From assembly GCA_021847855.1 (NCBI GenBank), contig JAJZOT010000050.1, positions 1 through 8,900 of the forward strand: a stretch of DNA of 8,900 bases, given 5' to 3'. The notes beneath the pieces were generated by a model. It saw only the letters and a program-made list of their open reading frames with translations. It did no database searches and was not told the DNA's origin. The number at the start of each line of letters is the position of its first letter. Positions within the stretch are counted from its first letter, which is position 1. This DNA comes from Thermoplasmata archaeon (lineage in GTDB: Archaea > Thermoplasmatota > Thermoplasmata > Thermoplasmatales > Thermoplasmataceae). This document shows, piece by piece, positions 1-6,175 of this stretch. The position numbers and the translations under genes are program-made.

Positions 1-2
1 CT

Positions 3-680
3 CAGGATTTTTATAAGGAAACTTATGATTTTGTCAAGAAGCACAAGGCAACGAACAATGAATTCATTGACAGATTCGCGAGGGGAGAGATTTCAGAGGA
101 TGAATTCAGGCGCTTTTCTATTGAATTCTACCACTTTACTCGTGAGTGGCCATCAATTCTGTCTGTGCTTCTGGTGAACACTCCAGACGAAAATGATGCT
201 GCGAACCTGACCACGATCCTTGTCTCAGAGCTTGGGGATAATGATCCTAACAAAAGGCATGAATTGCTCTACAGAAAGTATCTCAGAAGCATCGGCATTG
301 AACCAGGGGATATGGTTAAGAGGGAGCAGTTACGGAACACGAAGGCGTGGCTTGACGGAATGAGAACATATTTCGCAGGAGATCATTTTGAGGCGCTTGG
401 GGCTGAATTCGGACTGGAAAACATGGCCATTCCCATGTGGGACAAAATTCTTGCCGGAATGAAAATCTGGACTGAACGCCACCATCAGTATTCGAAAATG
501 GACATCAGATATTTCTCTTTTCATAGAGAACTCGAGGAACATCACGAAGAAGCCATGGAAAATATTCTCGGTACTCATAAGGACAATCCAGAAGCGAGAG
601 AAAAGTTCATGAAGGGCGCTAACGGAATCCTGTCACTTGAGGAGAAATTCTGGCTTGGTCTGTCGGATTCTGTAAATTAG
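3..680 (+). CDS. heme-oxygenase-fold diiron oxidase-like protein (PqqC/TenA/CADD-like), 5' end missing
   Basis: The reading frame is open from the left edge, so the gene begins upstream. The GTG at 165 lies inside conserved sequence and is not the start. There are 225 visible residues; the family usually has about 230-260, so little is missing. Counting from the edge, the helix-bundle signature is visible: E41 in EFYHFTREWP, E76-x9-H86 (SELGDNDPNKRH), E139 just before AIP, and H174-x3-E178-x2-H181. The order and spacing match the metal ligands of heme-oxygenase-like diiron oxidases and oxygenases (CADD, UndA, SznF central domain), with Glu where Asp is usual in the last motif. Known relatives activate O2 on small substrates or on their own side chains; the substrate here is unknown. 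A cofactor-free PqqC/TenA-like role is less likely given the full ligand set. It is probably soluble: no membrane segment or signal peptide is visible. It ends 36 nt before the phosphatase gene. Confidence 0.72.
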   Translation, partial: QDFYKETYDFVKKHKATNNEFIDRFARGEISEDEFRRFSIEFYHFTREWPSILSVLLVNTPDENDAANLTTILVSELGDNDPNKRHELLYRKYLRSIGIEPGDMVKREQLRNTKAWLDGMRTYFAGDHFEALGAEFGLENMAIPMWDKILAGMKIWTERHHQYSKMDIRYFSFHRELEEHHEEAMENILGTHKDNPEAREKFMKGANGILSLEEKFWLGLSDSVN

Positions 681-682
681 TG

Positions 683-696
683 ATATAAATAATATA
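683..696 (+). promoter_or_regulatory. TATA-like box for the histidine phosphatase gene
   Basis: The AT-only stretch ATATAAATAATATA is centred about 27 nt before the GTG at 717. No Shine-Dalgarno lies between them. This is the expected layout for a leaderless archaeal transcript starting at or near the start codon. Confidence 0.5.
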
Positions 697-716
697 TTAC
701 ATCTTCATTATCTTTT

Positions 717-1313
717 GTGACTTTGAATCATCCGGCGTTTTTTCTGATGCGTCATGGAGAAACGAATTCAAATAAGACCGGCATCTGGCAATGTTCAATT
801 GATGAACCGTTGAATCTGGCTGGTGTGAATCAATCTCTGGACATGTCTTGGACAATCCGGAGCATAAAACCTGATATTGTTATCTCAAGTGACTTACGCA
901 GGGCTATAGAAACTGCCACAATAGCGTTAGGAAACGGGCATACCATAATCCTCAATGAAAATCTAAGGGAGAGGAGATGTGGAGAGATTGAGGGTCTGAA
1001 CAGTTCACAGATAGAAGAAAAATTCGGATTCAGGATGGACTCAATTCTTAGCAGTGAACTAGACAAAGTACCTGGTGCGGAAAAGCTGGCTGATTTTGAG
1101 CAGAGGATAAGTGGAGCGATAGAGGATATAATTTCAGAATATCCTGACAAAAGACTGCTTGTCGTTACGCATGGCGGAGTCATCAGAATGTTCTACAGCA
1201 AATTTGTAGGCCAACTCCCAAATCGTCCCGTGTTCAAAAACTGTTCAATCCTCGGCCTTCGCGCAGAATCTGGCAGATGGACTGTAAACGAGAATCACAA
1301 TGCTCTTCTCTAA
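717..1313 (+). CDS. histidine phosphatase family protein (phosphoglycerate mutase-like)
   Basis: This 198-residue protein has the full branch-1 histidine phosphatase core. The N-terminal LMRHGET carries R12 and the phospho-acceptor H13. SSDLRRAIETA (57-67) supplies a phosphate-binding Arg, LRERRCGEIEG (83-93) the acid Glu, and VVTHGGVIR (149-157) the second catalytic His, H152. The chemistry is transfer of a phosphoryl group to H13 followed by hydrolysis. Short members of this size include alpha-ribazole phosphatase (CobC), cofactor-dependent phosphoglycerate mutase-like and broad sugar-phosphate phosphatases; the sequence alone does not choose between them. Protein is cytoplasmic: no signal or membrane segment. 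The start is GTG at 717, chosen because a TATA-like box lies about 27 nt upstream and because RHG then falls at residues 12-14, as usual. It stands alone between the diiron oxidase-like gene and the FAH-type gene and may have its own promoter. Confidence 0.88.
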   Translation: MTLNHPAFFLMRHGETNSNKTGIWQCSIDEPLNLAGVNQSLDMSWTIRSIKPDIVISSDLRRAIETATIALGNGHTIILNENLRERRCGEIEGLNSSQIEEKFGFRMDSILSSELDKVPGAEKLADFEQRISGAIEDIISEYPDKRLLVVTHGGVIRMFYSKFVGQLPNRPVFKNCSILGLRAESGRWTVNENHNALL

Positions 1314-1378
1314 AAAGATTTCCAGTAAAAGGTTGATGAACAGGCGTGATTATGTTTCAGCCAACCTGCAAACTTAAG

Positions 1379-1387
1379 ATTAATATA
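1379..1387 (+). promoter_or_regulatory. TATA-like box for the FAH-family gene
   Basis: ATTAATATA lies about 36 nt before the ATG at 1420, which would put transcription start about 10 nt before the gene. The AT-rich stretch is the clearest candidate in the 106-nt gap after the phosphatase gene. No strong Shine-Dalgarno is visible. The rest of that gap shows nothing I can name. Confidence 0.4.
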
Positions 1388-1419
1388 ATCAGCACTTTTT
1401 AGGCAGAAGTCGGATATCA

Positions 1420-2322
1420 ATGAAGTATGCAAACATCGTTCACGCGGGCAGAAAACAACTGGGAATTGGAATTGGCGATCGAATAATTCCAATGGATATA
1501 TTTCAACAGGTGGTTGGACATCATTATGCTGGAATTCAGGGGATATCTGAACTCCTGGATAACTCTGATCTGGAATCCAGGCTGATATCAGATTTTAAGA
1601 CACATAACAAGAAACTTTTTGGTGTGGCTTTAAAAGAAGATGAAGTCGCATTCCGTCCATGCGCCGAGAATCCCGGGAAGGTTGTGTGCATTGGACTTAA
1701 TTACAGAAAACACGCACAGGAAACAAACATGAAGATTCCTGAAACACCGGTAATATTCAGCAAATTCTCTGACACGATTGCGGCAAATGATGATGAAGTG
1801 CCAATACCAGAAGTTTCCAACAAGATAGATTATGAAGGTGAACTTGCTATACTAATTGGGAAAAGAGCTTTTAATGTTACCAAGGAATCAGCACTCGATC
1901 ACGTTTTCGGATATTTTGTAGCCAACGACATTTCAGCACGTGACCTCCAGTTTCTTAACGGGCAATGGCTCCTTGGAAAGGCAAGCCCAAAATTTACCCC
2001 AGTGGGTCCATACGTTGTTACAGGGGATGAGGTGGGAAATCCGAATGACCTTGACATCAGGACAACCCTTAATGGAGAAATTCGACAGGATTCCAATACA
2101 TCGGACATGGTTTTTTCATGTGATTATCTTATCCATTACATATCGAAGCATTTCCCGCTTGAACCTGGAGATGTGATCCTTACAGGTACGCCTGAAGGTG
2201 TCATACTTGGATACCCACCAGAAAAGCAGGTTTGGGTTAAGCACGGCGATGAAGTTATAATTGAGATCGAGAAACTCGGGAAATTGCGAAACACTTTTGT
2301 TTCTGCAAGCAACAAAACATAA
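1420..2322 (+). CDS. fumarylacetoacetate hydrolase superfamily protein (FAHD1/2-oxo-acid hydrolase, isomerase or dehydratase type)
   Basis: The 300-residue protein has a variable N-terminal domain (about 1-80) and a C-terminal FAH fold. Signatures are GLNYRKHAQETN (92-103), with the H98/E101 pair seen in FAHD1-like enzymes, and DYEGELAILIGK (137-148), whose E139 and E141 with D170 in ANDISARDLQ bind Mg2+ or Mn2+. GK at 186-187, TPVGPYVV (193-200) and LTGTPEGV (254-261) are also family motifs. Relatives act on 2-oxo or 2,4-dioxo acids: acylpyruvate hydrolase, oxaloacetate decarboxylase, homoprotocatechuate-pathway isomerase/decarboxylase, 2,4-diketo-3-deoxy sugar acid hydrolase. The pentonate dehydratase of Sulfolobus also belongs to the superfamily. 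Substrate is unassigned. The gene converges on the aldehyde dehydrogenase across 109 nt, and the nearby Schiff-base lyase favours a 2-keto-3-deoxy acid pathway; this is inference. It differs clearly from the second FAH-type protein at the right edge, so it is not a tandem copy. Confidence 0.88.
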   Translation: MKYANIVHAGRKQLGIGIGDRIIPMDIFQQVVGHHYAGIQGISELLDNSDLESRLISDFKTHNKKLFGVALKEDEVAFRPCAENPGKVVCIGLNYRKHAQETNMKIPETPVIFSKFSDTIAANDDEVPIPEVSNKIDYEGELAILIGKRAFNVTKESALDHVFGYFVANDISARDLQFLNGQWLLGKASPKFTPVGPYVVTGDEVGNPNDLDIRTTLNGEIRQDSNTSDMVFSCDYLIHYISKHFPLEPGDVILTGTPEGVILGYPPEKQVWVKHGDEVIIEIEKLGKLRNTFVSASNKT

Positions 2323-2431
2323 CCGGTGTAAACTTTTGATCCCGAAATTATTTCCGCACCGTGTTTAATTCTAACCAGAGAATCAAGCCAGGAAATCCTC
2401 CGGATAGCCATTTGGAAATTGACTTTTCATG

Positions 2432-3874
2432 TCACCATCCCCAGTATACCGTCTTTTCTTTTGTGTAGAAATCAAGGGCTTCTTCCCCCATTTCTTTCCA
2501 CGTGTTTGCCCCTGATTCCTTGAACGCTCCAAAGGGGGCCTGGAGCTCAAGTCCCACAGTTGGTTTGTTTACTTTAACAACCCCTACTTCAACCCCCTCT
2601 ACGAACCTGTTTATAGAGATGTTATTGTTGCTGATTATCCCTGCTGTGTGGCCGTATGGGACAGAATTGCAGAGTTCTATCGCCTCATCTATATTTTTTA
2701 CGATGGTCATTCCGAGGACCGGCCCAAATATTTCCTCCCGGAAGATTCTCATGTCTTCCGTAACGTTTTCAAACAGCGTTGGCTGAAGGAAGAGTTCATG
2801 TCCAAGGGTTTTTCCACCAAATATAAGCTTGGCACCATCTTCCTGACCAAATCCAATATAGTCTAAATCAGTGGACACTTGTGCCTTGTCAACCACAGGT
2901 CCCATGTTAGTCTCGGGGTTAACTCCTGATCCAACTTTCCATGCCGACAGTTTATTCAAGATGGCGGCCTTTAAATTATCATATATATTGTGATGTACCA
3001 GAAGCCTGCTCGTTGCGGTGCAGGACTGTCCTGTAAGCCCGAATGCACTTCTGATTGAAAATTCAGTCGCCCTCGCAATGTCGCTAGACTCATCCACATA
3101 CATTGCATTCTTTCCTCCAAGTTCGAGTTGCACTCTCGACATGTTAGGTTTTTCTCCAACGGCTTTATAAATTCCCTTTCCAACCGGCACTGATCCGGTA
3201 AATGAAACGGCGGAAACTAGTTTGCTGGAAAATATCGTGTTGCCGATTGATGAACCTGAACCTACTACTATGTTGAACACTCCATCAGGCAATCCAGCCC
3301 TCATAAGTATATCCTTAAGTTTTGCAACCATGAGCGGAGTTTTTGATGCAGGTTTGATAATGACCGTATTTCCAGCTGCCAGTGCTGGTGCGGTCTTCCA
3401 TACGGGGATTGATAGCGGGAAATTCCAGGGCGTTATCAGTGCAACTGTTCCCAGAGGTTTGCGTATGGTCATAATCCTGGTATCTGTGTCAGCAGAGGGA
3501 AACGTTGACCCTCCGAATTTAAAAGCAAGGGCACCATAAAACTTCAAAGTGAGGGCGCTCCTTGTAACTTCAATGATGCTGTCCCTCAGGGTTTTTCCTT
3601 CTTCATCAGTCATTAGTCTGCCGATCGAATCCTTCTCAGATTCCATAATCTCGCCGGCTTTGAGGAGTATTTCGCCTCTTTTCGGAGACGGCACAGAGGA
3701 CCAGAAATCGAACGCATTTGATGCCACCTCAATCTTTATCTTGACCTCCTCAGGCGTCATGGATCGAATTCTAGCTAGAAGATCTGATGATGCTGGATCC
3801 AGATCATTTAAAATATCCCCGGAACCATATCCCATGTAATTAGTCAGGTCCTGATATCTGGGTTTTTCAATCAT
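2432..3874 (-). CDS. NAD(P)-dependent aldehyde dehydrogenase (2-oxoglutarate-semialdehyde or glyceraldehyde dehydrogenase-like)
   Basis: A full-length 480-residue ALDH-superfamily enzyme. Motifs in order: TPWNFP (148-153) with oxyanion Asn N151; IIKPAS (172-177) with cofactor-binding K174; SFTGS (224-228); LELGGKN (250-256) with general base E251; GQSC (282-285) with nucleophile C285; EEIFGP (380-385). It oxidises an aldehyde to the acid. The C-terminal VNKPTVGLELQAPFGAFKESG-type segment (435-455) resembles 2-oxoglutarate-semialdehyde dehydrogenases and the related glyceraldehyde dehydrogenases of thermoacidophilic archaea (non-phosphorylative Entner-Doudoroff pathway). Both readings are open; succinate-semialdehyde or another aldehyde is possible. 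The gene is transcribed divergently from the lyase-transporter operon. ATG at 3874 is chosen because the upstream ATG at 3885 runs into a stop after five codons and a TATA-like box lies about 25 nt before it. No Shine-Dalgarno is seen, so the mRNA is probably leaderless. Confidence 0.9.
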   Translation of the reverse strand: MIEKPRYQDLTNYMGYGSGDILNDLDPASSDLLARIRSMTPEEVKIKIEVASNAFDFWSSVPSPKRGEILLKAGEIMESEKDSIGRLMTDEEGKTLRDSIIEVTRSALTLKFYGALAFKFGGSTFPSADTDTRIMTIRKPLGTVALITPWNFPLSIPVWKTAPALAAGNTVIIKPASKTPLMVAKLKDILMRAGLPDGVFNIVVGSGSSIGNTIFSSKLVSAVSFTGSVPVGKGIYKAVGEKPNMSRVQLELGGKNAMYVDESSDIARATEFSIRSAFGLTGQSCTATSRLLVHHNIYDNLKAAILNKLSAWKVGSGVNPETNMGPVVDKAQVSTDLDYIGFGQEDGAKLIFGGKTLGHELFLQPTLFENVTEDMRIFREEIFGPVLGMTIVKNIDEAIELCNSVPYGHTAGIISNNNISINRFVEGVEVGVVKVNKPTVGLELQAPFGAFKESGANTWKEMGEEALDFYTKEKTVYWGW

Positions 3875-3894
3875 ATTTCTTCATTGAGTCTGGG

Positions 3895-3903
3895 TTATTA
3901 AAG
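3895..3903 (-). promoter_or_regulatory. TATA-like box for the aldehyde dehydrogenase gene
   Basis: On the minus strand this reads CTTTAATAA, centred about 25 nt before the ATG at 3874. That is close to the archaeal TATA consensus and spacing for a leaderless transcript. Confidence 0.5.
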
Positions 3904-3930
3904 TGATACACGGACATTTACGTAATTTCT

Positions 3931-3941
3931 ATTATATATAT
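3931..3941 (+). promoter_or_regulatory. TATA-like box for the lyase-transporter operon
   Basis: ATTATATATAT is centred 24 nt before the ATG at 3960, with no Shine-Dalgarno between. This is the strongest TATA-like element in the window and fits a leaderless mRNA for the first gene of the operon. Confidence 0.58.
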
Positions 3942-3959
3942 CCCCAGACATGATTTTCA

Positions 3960-4865
3960 ATGGAAAGAAGTGATTTCCAAAAACGCATTTTTGGGATCGT
4001 GCCGCCTCTCGTAACTCCTTTTGATGACGAGGGAGAGGTAGATTACGGACTGTTCGGGAAAGAAGTTGAAAAGATGCTGAAACTGGGGATTTCTGGAGTT
4101 TCAGTTGGAGGGAGCACTGGAGAAGGAGAAACACTTTCTCTGGAGGAACTCGTTAAACTCTGCTCAATTGCAAAGGAAGCTACAGGAGACAGGATACCGG
4201 TAATAGGCGGAATAATTGCCGATTCAACAATTCAGGTAATAAAGAAAGGTCTGGCCTTGAAAAAGATTGGTGTGGATGCACTCATGATAACTCCTGTACA
4301 CTATCTCTTCAGTAATGGTGATGCGGGAATACGTGCATTCTATTCCGAAATTCACGAAAAAACCGGCATGCCGATTATTGTGTACAATGTAGTACCATGG
4401 AATATTCCGTCTCCGAATATTCTACTAAAAATGGCATCAGAAGGAATCATAGCAAGCGTAAAACAAAGTGGAGGGGACATACATGCTCTGGGAGATCTCC
4501 TGGCCCAGGCCAGTTCTAAATTACCTGTTTTCACAGCGATTGATGACATGCTGTTCCCCTCATTCATGCTAGGTGCTGTTGGTTCGATATGCGCAATAAA
4601 CACTGTTCTGCCTGCAACTTCAATAAAAATTTTTGATGCGGTGAAGAAAGGTGATTACGAAACGGCCCGGAAGTTACACGAAGTTATTCTTCCCGCTGTC
4701 AGGGAGATTCTTAAGCCAGATATGCCGGCCAGAATAAAACTTGTCATGAATAATTCTGGGTGGGTTGTTGGCGTCGCAAGGCGTCCACTCTTGGTGCCAG
4801 AAGGCAAAGATCGAGAAAATATACTCACGATAGCAAAAAAAGTTTCACAGCTTGAGAGGTCATAA
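3960..4865 (+). CDS. dihydrodipicolinate synthase/KDG-aldolase family Schiff-base lyase, not DapA
   Basis: The 301-residue protein has the class I TIM-barrel signature of the DHDPS/N-acetylneuraminate lyase family. VTPFDDEGEVD (18-28) starts the barrel, GSTGE (51-55) is the pyruvate-carboxylate loop, Y142 in IIVYN is the catalytic Tyr, and K168 in ASVKQ is the Schiff-base Lys. These enzymes cleave, condense or dehydrate 2-keto acids through a Lys imine. DapA binds aspartate semialdehyde with an Arg a few residues after the Tyr (YNVPSRT in E. coli); here the segment is YNVVPWN, without Arg, and the usual TPYYNKP is TPVHYLF. Lysine synthesis is therefore unlikely. Candidates are 2-keto-3-deoxy sugar-acid aldolase, keto-deoxypentonate or keto-deoxyglucarate dehydratase, or a hydratase-aldolase of aromatic breakdown. 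Joined by a 1-nt gap to a transporter gene and divergent from an aldehyde dehydrogenase, it most likely processes an imported acid. Confidence 0.88.
   Translation: MERSDFQKRIFGIVPPLVTPFDDEGEVDYGLFGKEVEKMLKLGISGVSVGGSTGEGETLSLEELVKLCSIAKEATGDRIPVIGGIIADSTIQVIKKGLALKKIGVDALMITPVHYLFSNGDAGIRAFYSEIHEKTGMPIIVYNVVPWNIPSPNILLKMASEGIIASVKQSGGDIHALGDLLAQASSKLPVFTAIDDMLFPSFMLGAVGSICAINTVLPATSIKIFDAVKKGDYETARKLHEVILPAVREILKPDMPARIKLVMNNSGWVVGVARRPLLVPEGKDRENILTIAKKVSQLERS
4856..4860 (+). promoter_or_regulatory. Shine-Dalgarno GAGGT that sets the transporter start
   Basis: GAGGT lies inside the last codons of the lyase gene, 6 nt before the ATG at 4867. It supports ATG 4867 over the in-frame TTG at 4852, which would add five residues and overlap the lyase gene. 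Confidence 0.65.
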
Positions 4866-4866
4866 T

Positions 4867-6150
4867 ATGGTTAGAATTGAAAATAAAAAAATCGGACACT
4901 GGCGTTGGATTGTCGCGCTCCTGTTATTTTTTGGGGCCATGGTGAATTACATCGATCGTGTTAATATAGCATATGCTGCACCATTCATCGAGAAAGATTA
5001 TGGAATCAATGCAGGTATGATGGGTATAATCCTGTCGTCGGTTCTTTGGTCATACGCAATTATGCAGTTGCCAATGGGATATCTGGTGGACAAACTTCGG
5101 GCAAAGAAGATGTATGGATATTCAATAAGCGCCTGGGGATTTGTGTCTATACTCACTGCACTTGGAAACAGCTTTGGTTCGTTCCTGGGATTGAGGCTAC
5201 TCCTTGGTGTGGCAGAATCTCCTTCGTTTCCTGCAAGTGCAAAAACAACTTCTTACTGGTTCCCCGCAAAGGAACGTGGACAGGCAATCGGATTCTATCT
5301 AACTGGAGTTTTTGTGGGGCCGATGTTTGCAAGTCCTTTGATTGGAGCGATGATCTATTACTACGGATATCCGGTGATGTTCGTTCTCACAGGTTTTTTT
5401 GCTACCATAGTAGCGATTTTCTGGTGGATATACTATCATGATCCGTCAGAGGAAAAGAGGGCCAGCAAAGAGGAGCTAGACTATATTTCGGGTAACTCTG
5501 GAAAGGTTGCGGATATCGCGGCGAACAAGATCAAGTGGAAAGATCTCTTCAAATATAAGAGCACCATTGGCCTGCTTATCGGTAATTTCTTCCTTGTTTA
5601 CGTCTCCTTCATGCTGCTGACGTGGATGCCTTCTTTTCTCATAATAACGTACCATCTAAGCATCCTGACAACCGGATTCTATGCAACCCTGCCTCTGGCT
5701 GGGGGAGCAATCGGATTCTTTTTCGGAGGGAAAATGGGGGATTACCTGATAGTATCGAAAAAATGGGCGCCGTTTAAAGCAAGAAAAACCCTGATAATCA
5801 TAGGCGCAGCACTCACTACCGAAGTGTTCTTTGCCAGCATAACACCTTCTGTTCTTGTATCACTAATAGTTCTCACACTTAGCCTATTCACTTACGGTAT
5901 AGCTGGCGGAAACACATGGATGCTCGTCGCTTCAATAACCACGAAAGAGAACGTTGGAGCAGTTGGAGGTGTGATGAATTTCGGTGGATATGTGGGATCA
6001 TCGTTGGCCCCTATAATTACCGGTTTCCTTCTGCTATTCACAAAATCATTCTTTGACGGTTTCATCATAGCTGCCCTTTTCGTTGCCATATCTGCAAGCA
6101 TCTACGGATTTGTGGTAAATGAGACCATAGGGGAGGTTGCCGTCACTTAG
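4867..6150 (+). CDS. MFS transporter, anion:cation symporter (ACS) type, organic/sugar acid uptake
   Basis: This 427-residue membrane protein shows a 12-helix MFS pattern. TM1 (about 14-38) runs into NYIDRVNIAYAAPFI (27-41), the ACS-family signature. GYLVDKLRAKK (71-81) is the MFS loop 2-3 motif. ESPSFPASAK with WFPAKERGQA (117-140) is the second ACS signature. A charged cytoplasmic loop (about 190-230) separates the two six-helix halves. ACS members import anions such as D-galactonate, hexuronates, glucarate, tartrate, phthalate and 4-hydroxyphenylacetate with H+; the exact substrate cannot be read here. A proton symporter suits an acidophile. The gene starts 1 nt after the lyase stop codon and has its own Shine-Dalgarno, so the two are surely co-transcribed and the lyase probably acts on the imported acid or a derivative. 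It ends 25 nt before the convergent regulator gene. Confidence 0.9.
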   Translation: MVRIENKKIGHWRWIVALLLFFGAMVNYIDRVNIAYAAPFIEKDYGINAGMMGIILSSVLWSYAIMQLPMGYLVDKLRAKKMYGYSISAWGFVSILTALGNSFGSFLGLRLLLGVAESPSFPASAKTTSYWFPAKERGQAIGFYLTGVFVGPMFASPLIGAMIYYYGYPVMFVLTGFFATIVAIFWWIYYHDPSEEKRASKEELDYISGNSGKVADIAANKIKWKDLFKYKSTIGLLIGNFFLVYVSFMLLTWMPSFLIITYHLSILTTGFYATLPLAGGAIGFFFGGKMGDYLIVSKKWAPFKARKTLIIIGAALTTEVFFASITPSVLVSLIVLTLSLFTYGIAGGNTWMLVASITTKENVGAVGGVMNFGGYVGSSLAPIITGFLLLFTKSFFDGFIIAALFVAISASIYGFVVNETIGEVAVT

Positions 6151-6175
6151 GGGAAACTGCTCTCCATAAAAATTC

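Larger units (their letters stand above)
3888..3949. repeat. inverted repeat GTCTGGG...CCCAGAC in the divergent promoter, candidate operator
   Basis: The 7-bp arms are at 3888-3894 and 3943-3949, separated by 48 bp, and centred within 2 bp of the midpoint of the 85-bp gap. Read toward each gene, each arm is CCCAGAC. It lies just downstream of the TATA-like box and 10 nt (lyase) or 13 nt (dehydrogenase) before the ATG. A repressor bound there would cover both transcription starts. The arms do not extend beyond seven bases, and a chance match of this length in such a gap is not negligible. Confidence 0.45.

Noticed and set aside
165..680. GTG at 165 as the start of a 171-residue protein
   Set aside because: The same frame is open back to position 3 and encodes conserved family sequence, including E41 of the metal site. 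The gene is truncated by the window edge rather than starting here.
1310..1492. 60-codon minus-strand frame spanning the gap before the FAH-type gene
   Set aside because: It overlaps the start of a well-supported gene on the other strand, has no recognisable motif and covers the promoter region; most likely chance.
2322..2361. CGGTG (2324-2328) and CACCG (2357-2361) as a terminator hairpin between the convergent genes
   Set aside because: The stem is only five base pairs with a 28-nt loop and no following T-run, so it is not convincing as a terminator.
3960..4865. Annotation as DapA (4-hydroxy-tetrahydrodipicolinate synthase)
   Set aside because: The substrate-binding Arg after the catalytic Tyr is missing and the context is catabolic, with a transporter and an aldehyde dehydrogenase rather than lysine genes.
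4852..4866. TTG at 4852 as transporter start
   Set aside because: It would overlap the lyase gene by 14 nt and has no ribosome binding site, while ATG 4867 has GAGGT at the right distance.
5046..5441. 131-codon plus-strand frame inside the transporter gene
   Set aside because: Shadow of the MFS coding sequence in another phase; composition is rich in Cys and Trp and matches no family.
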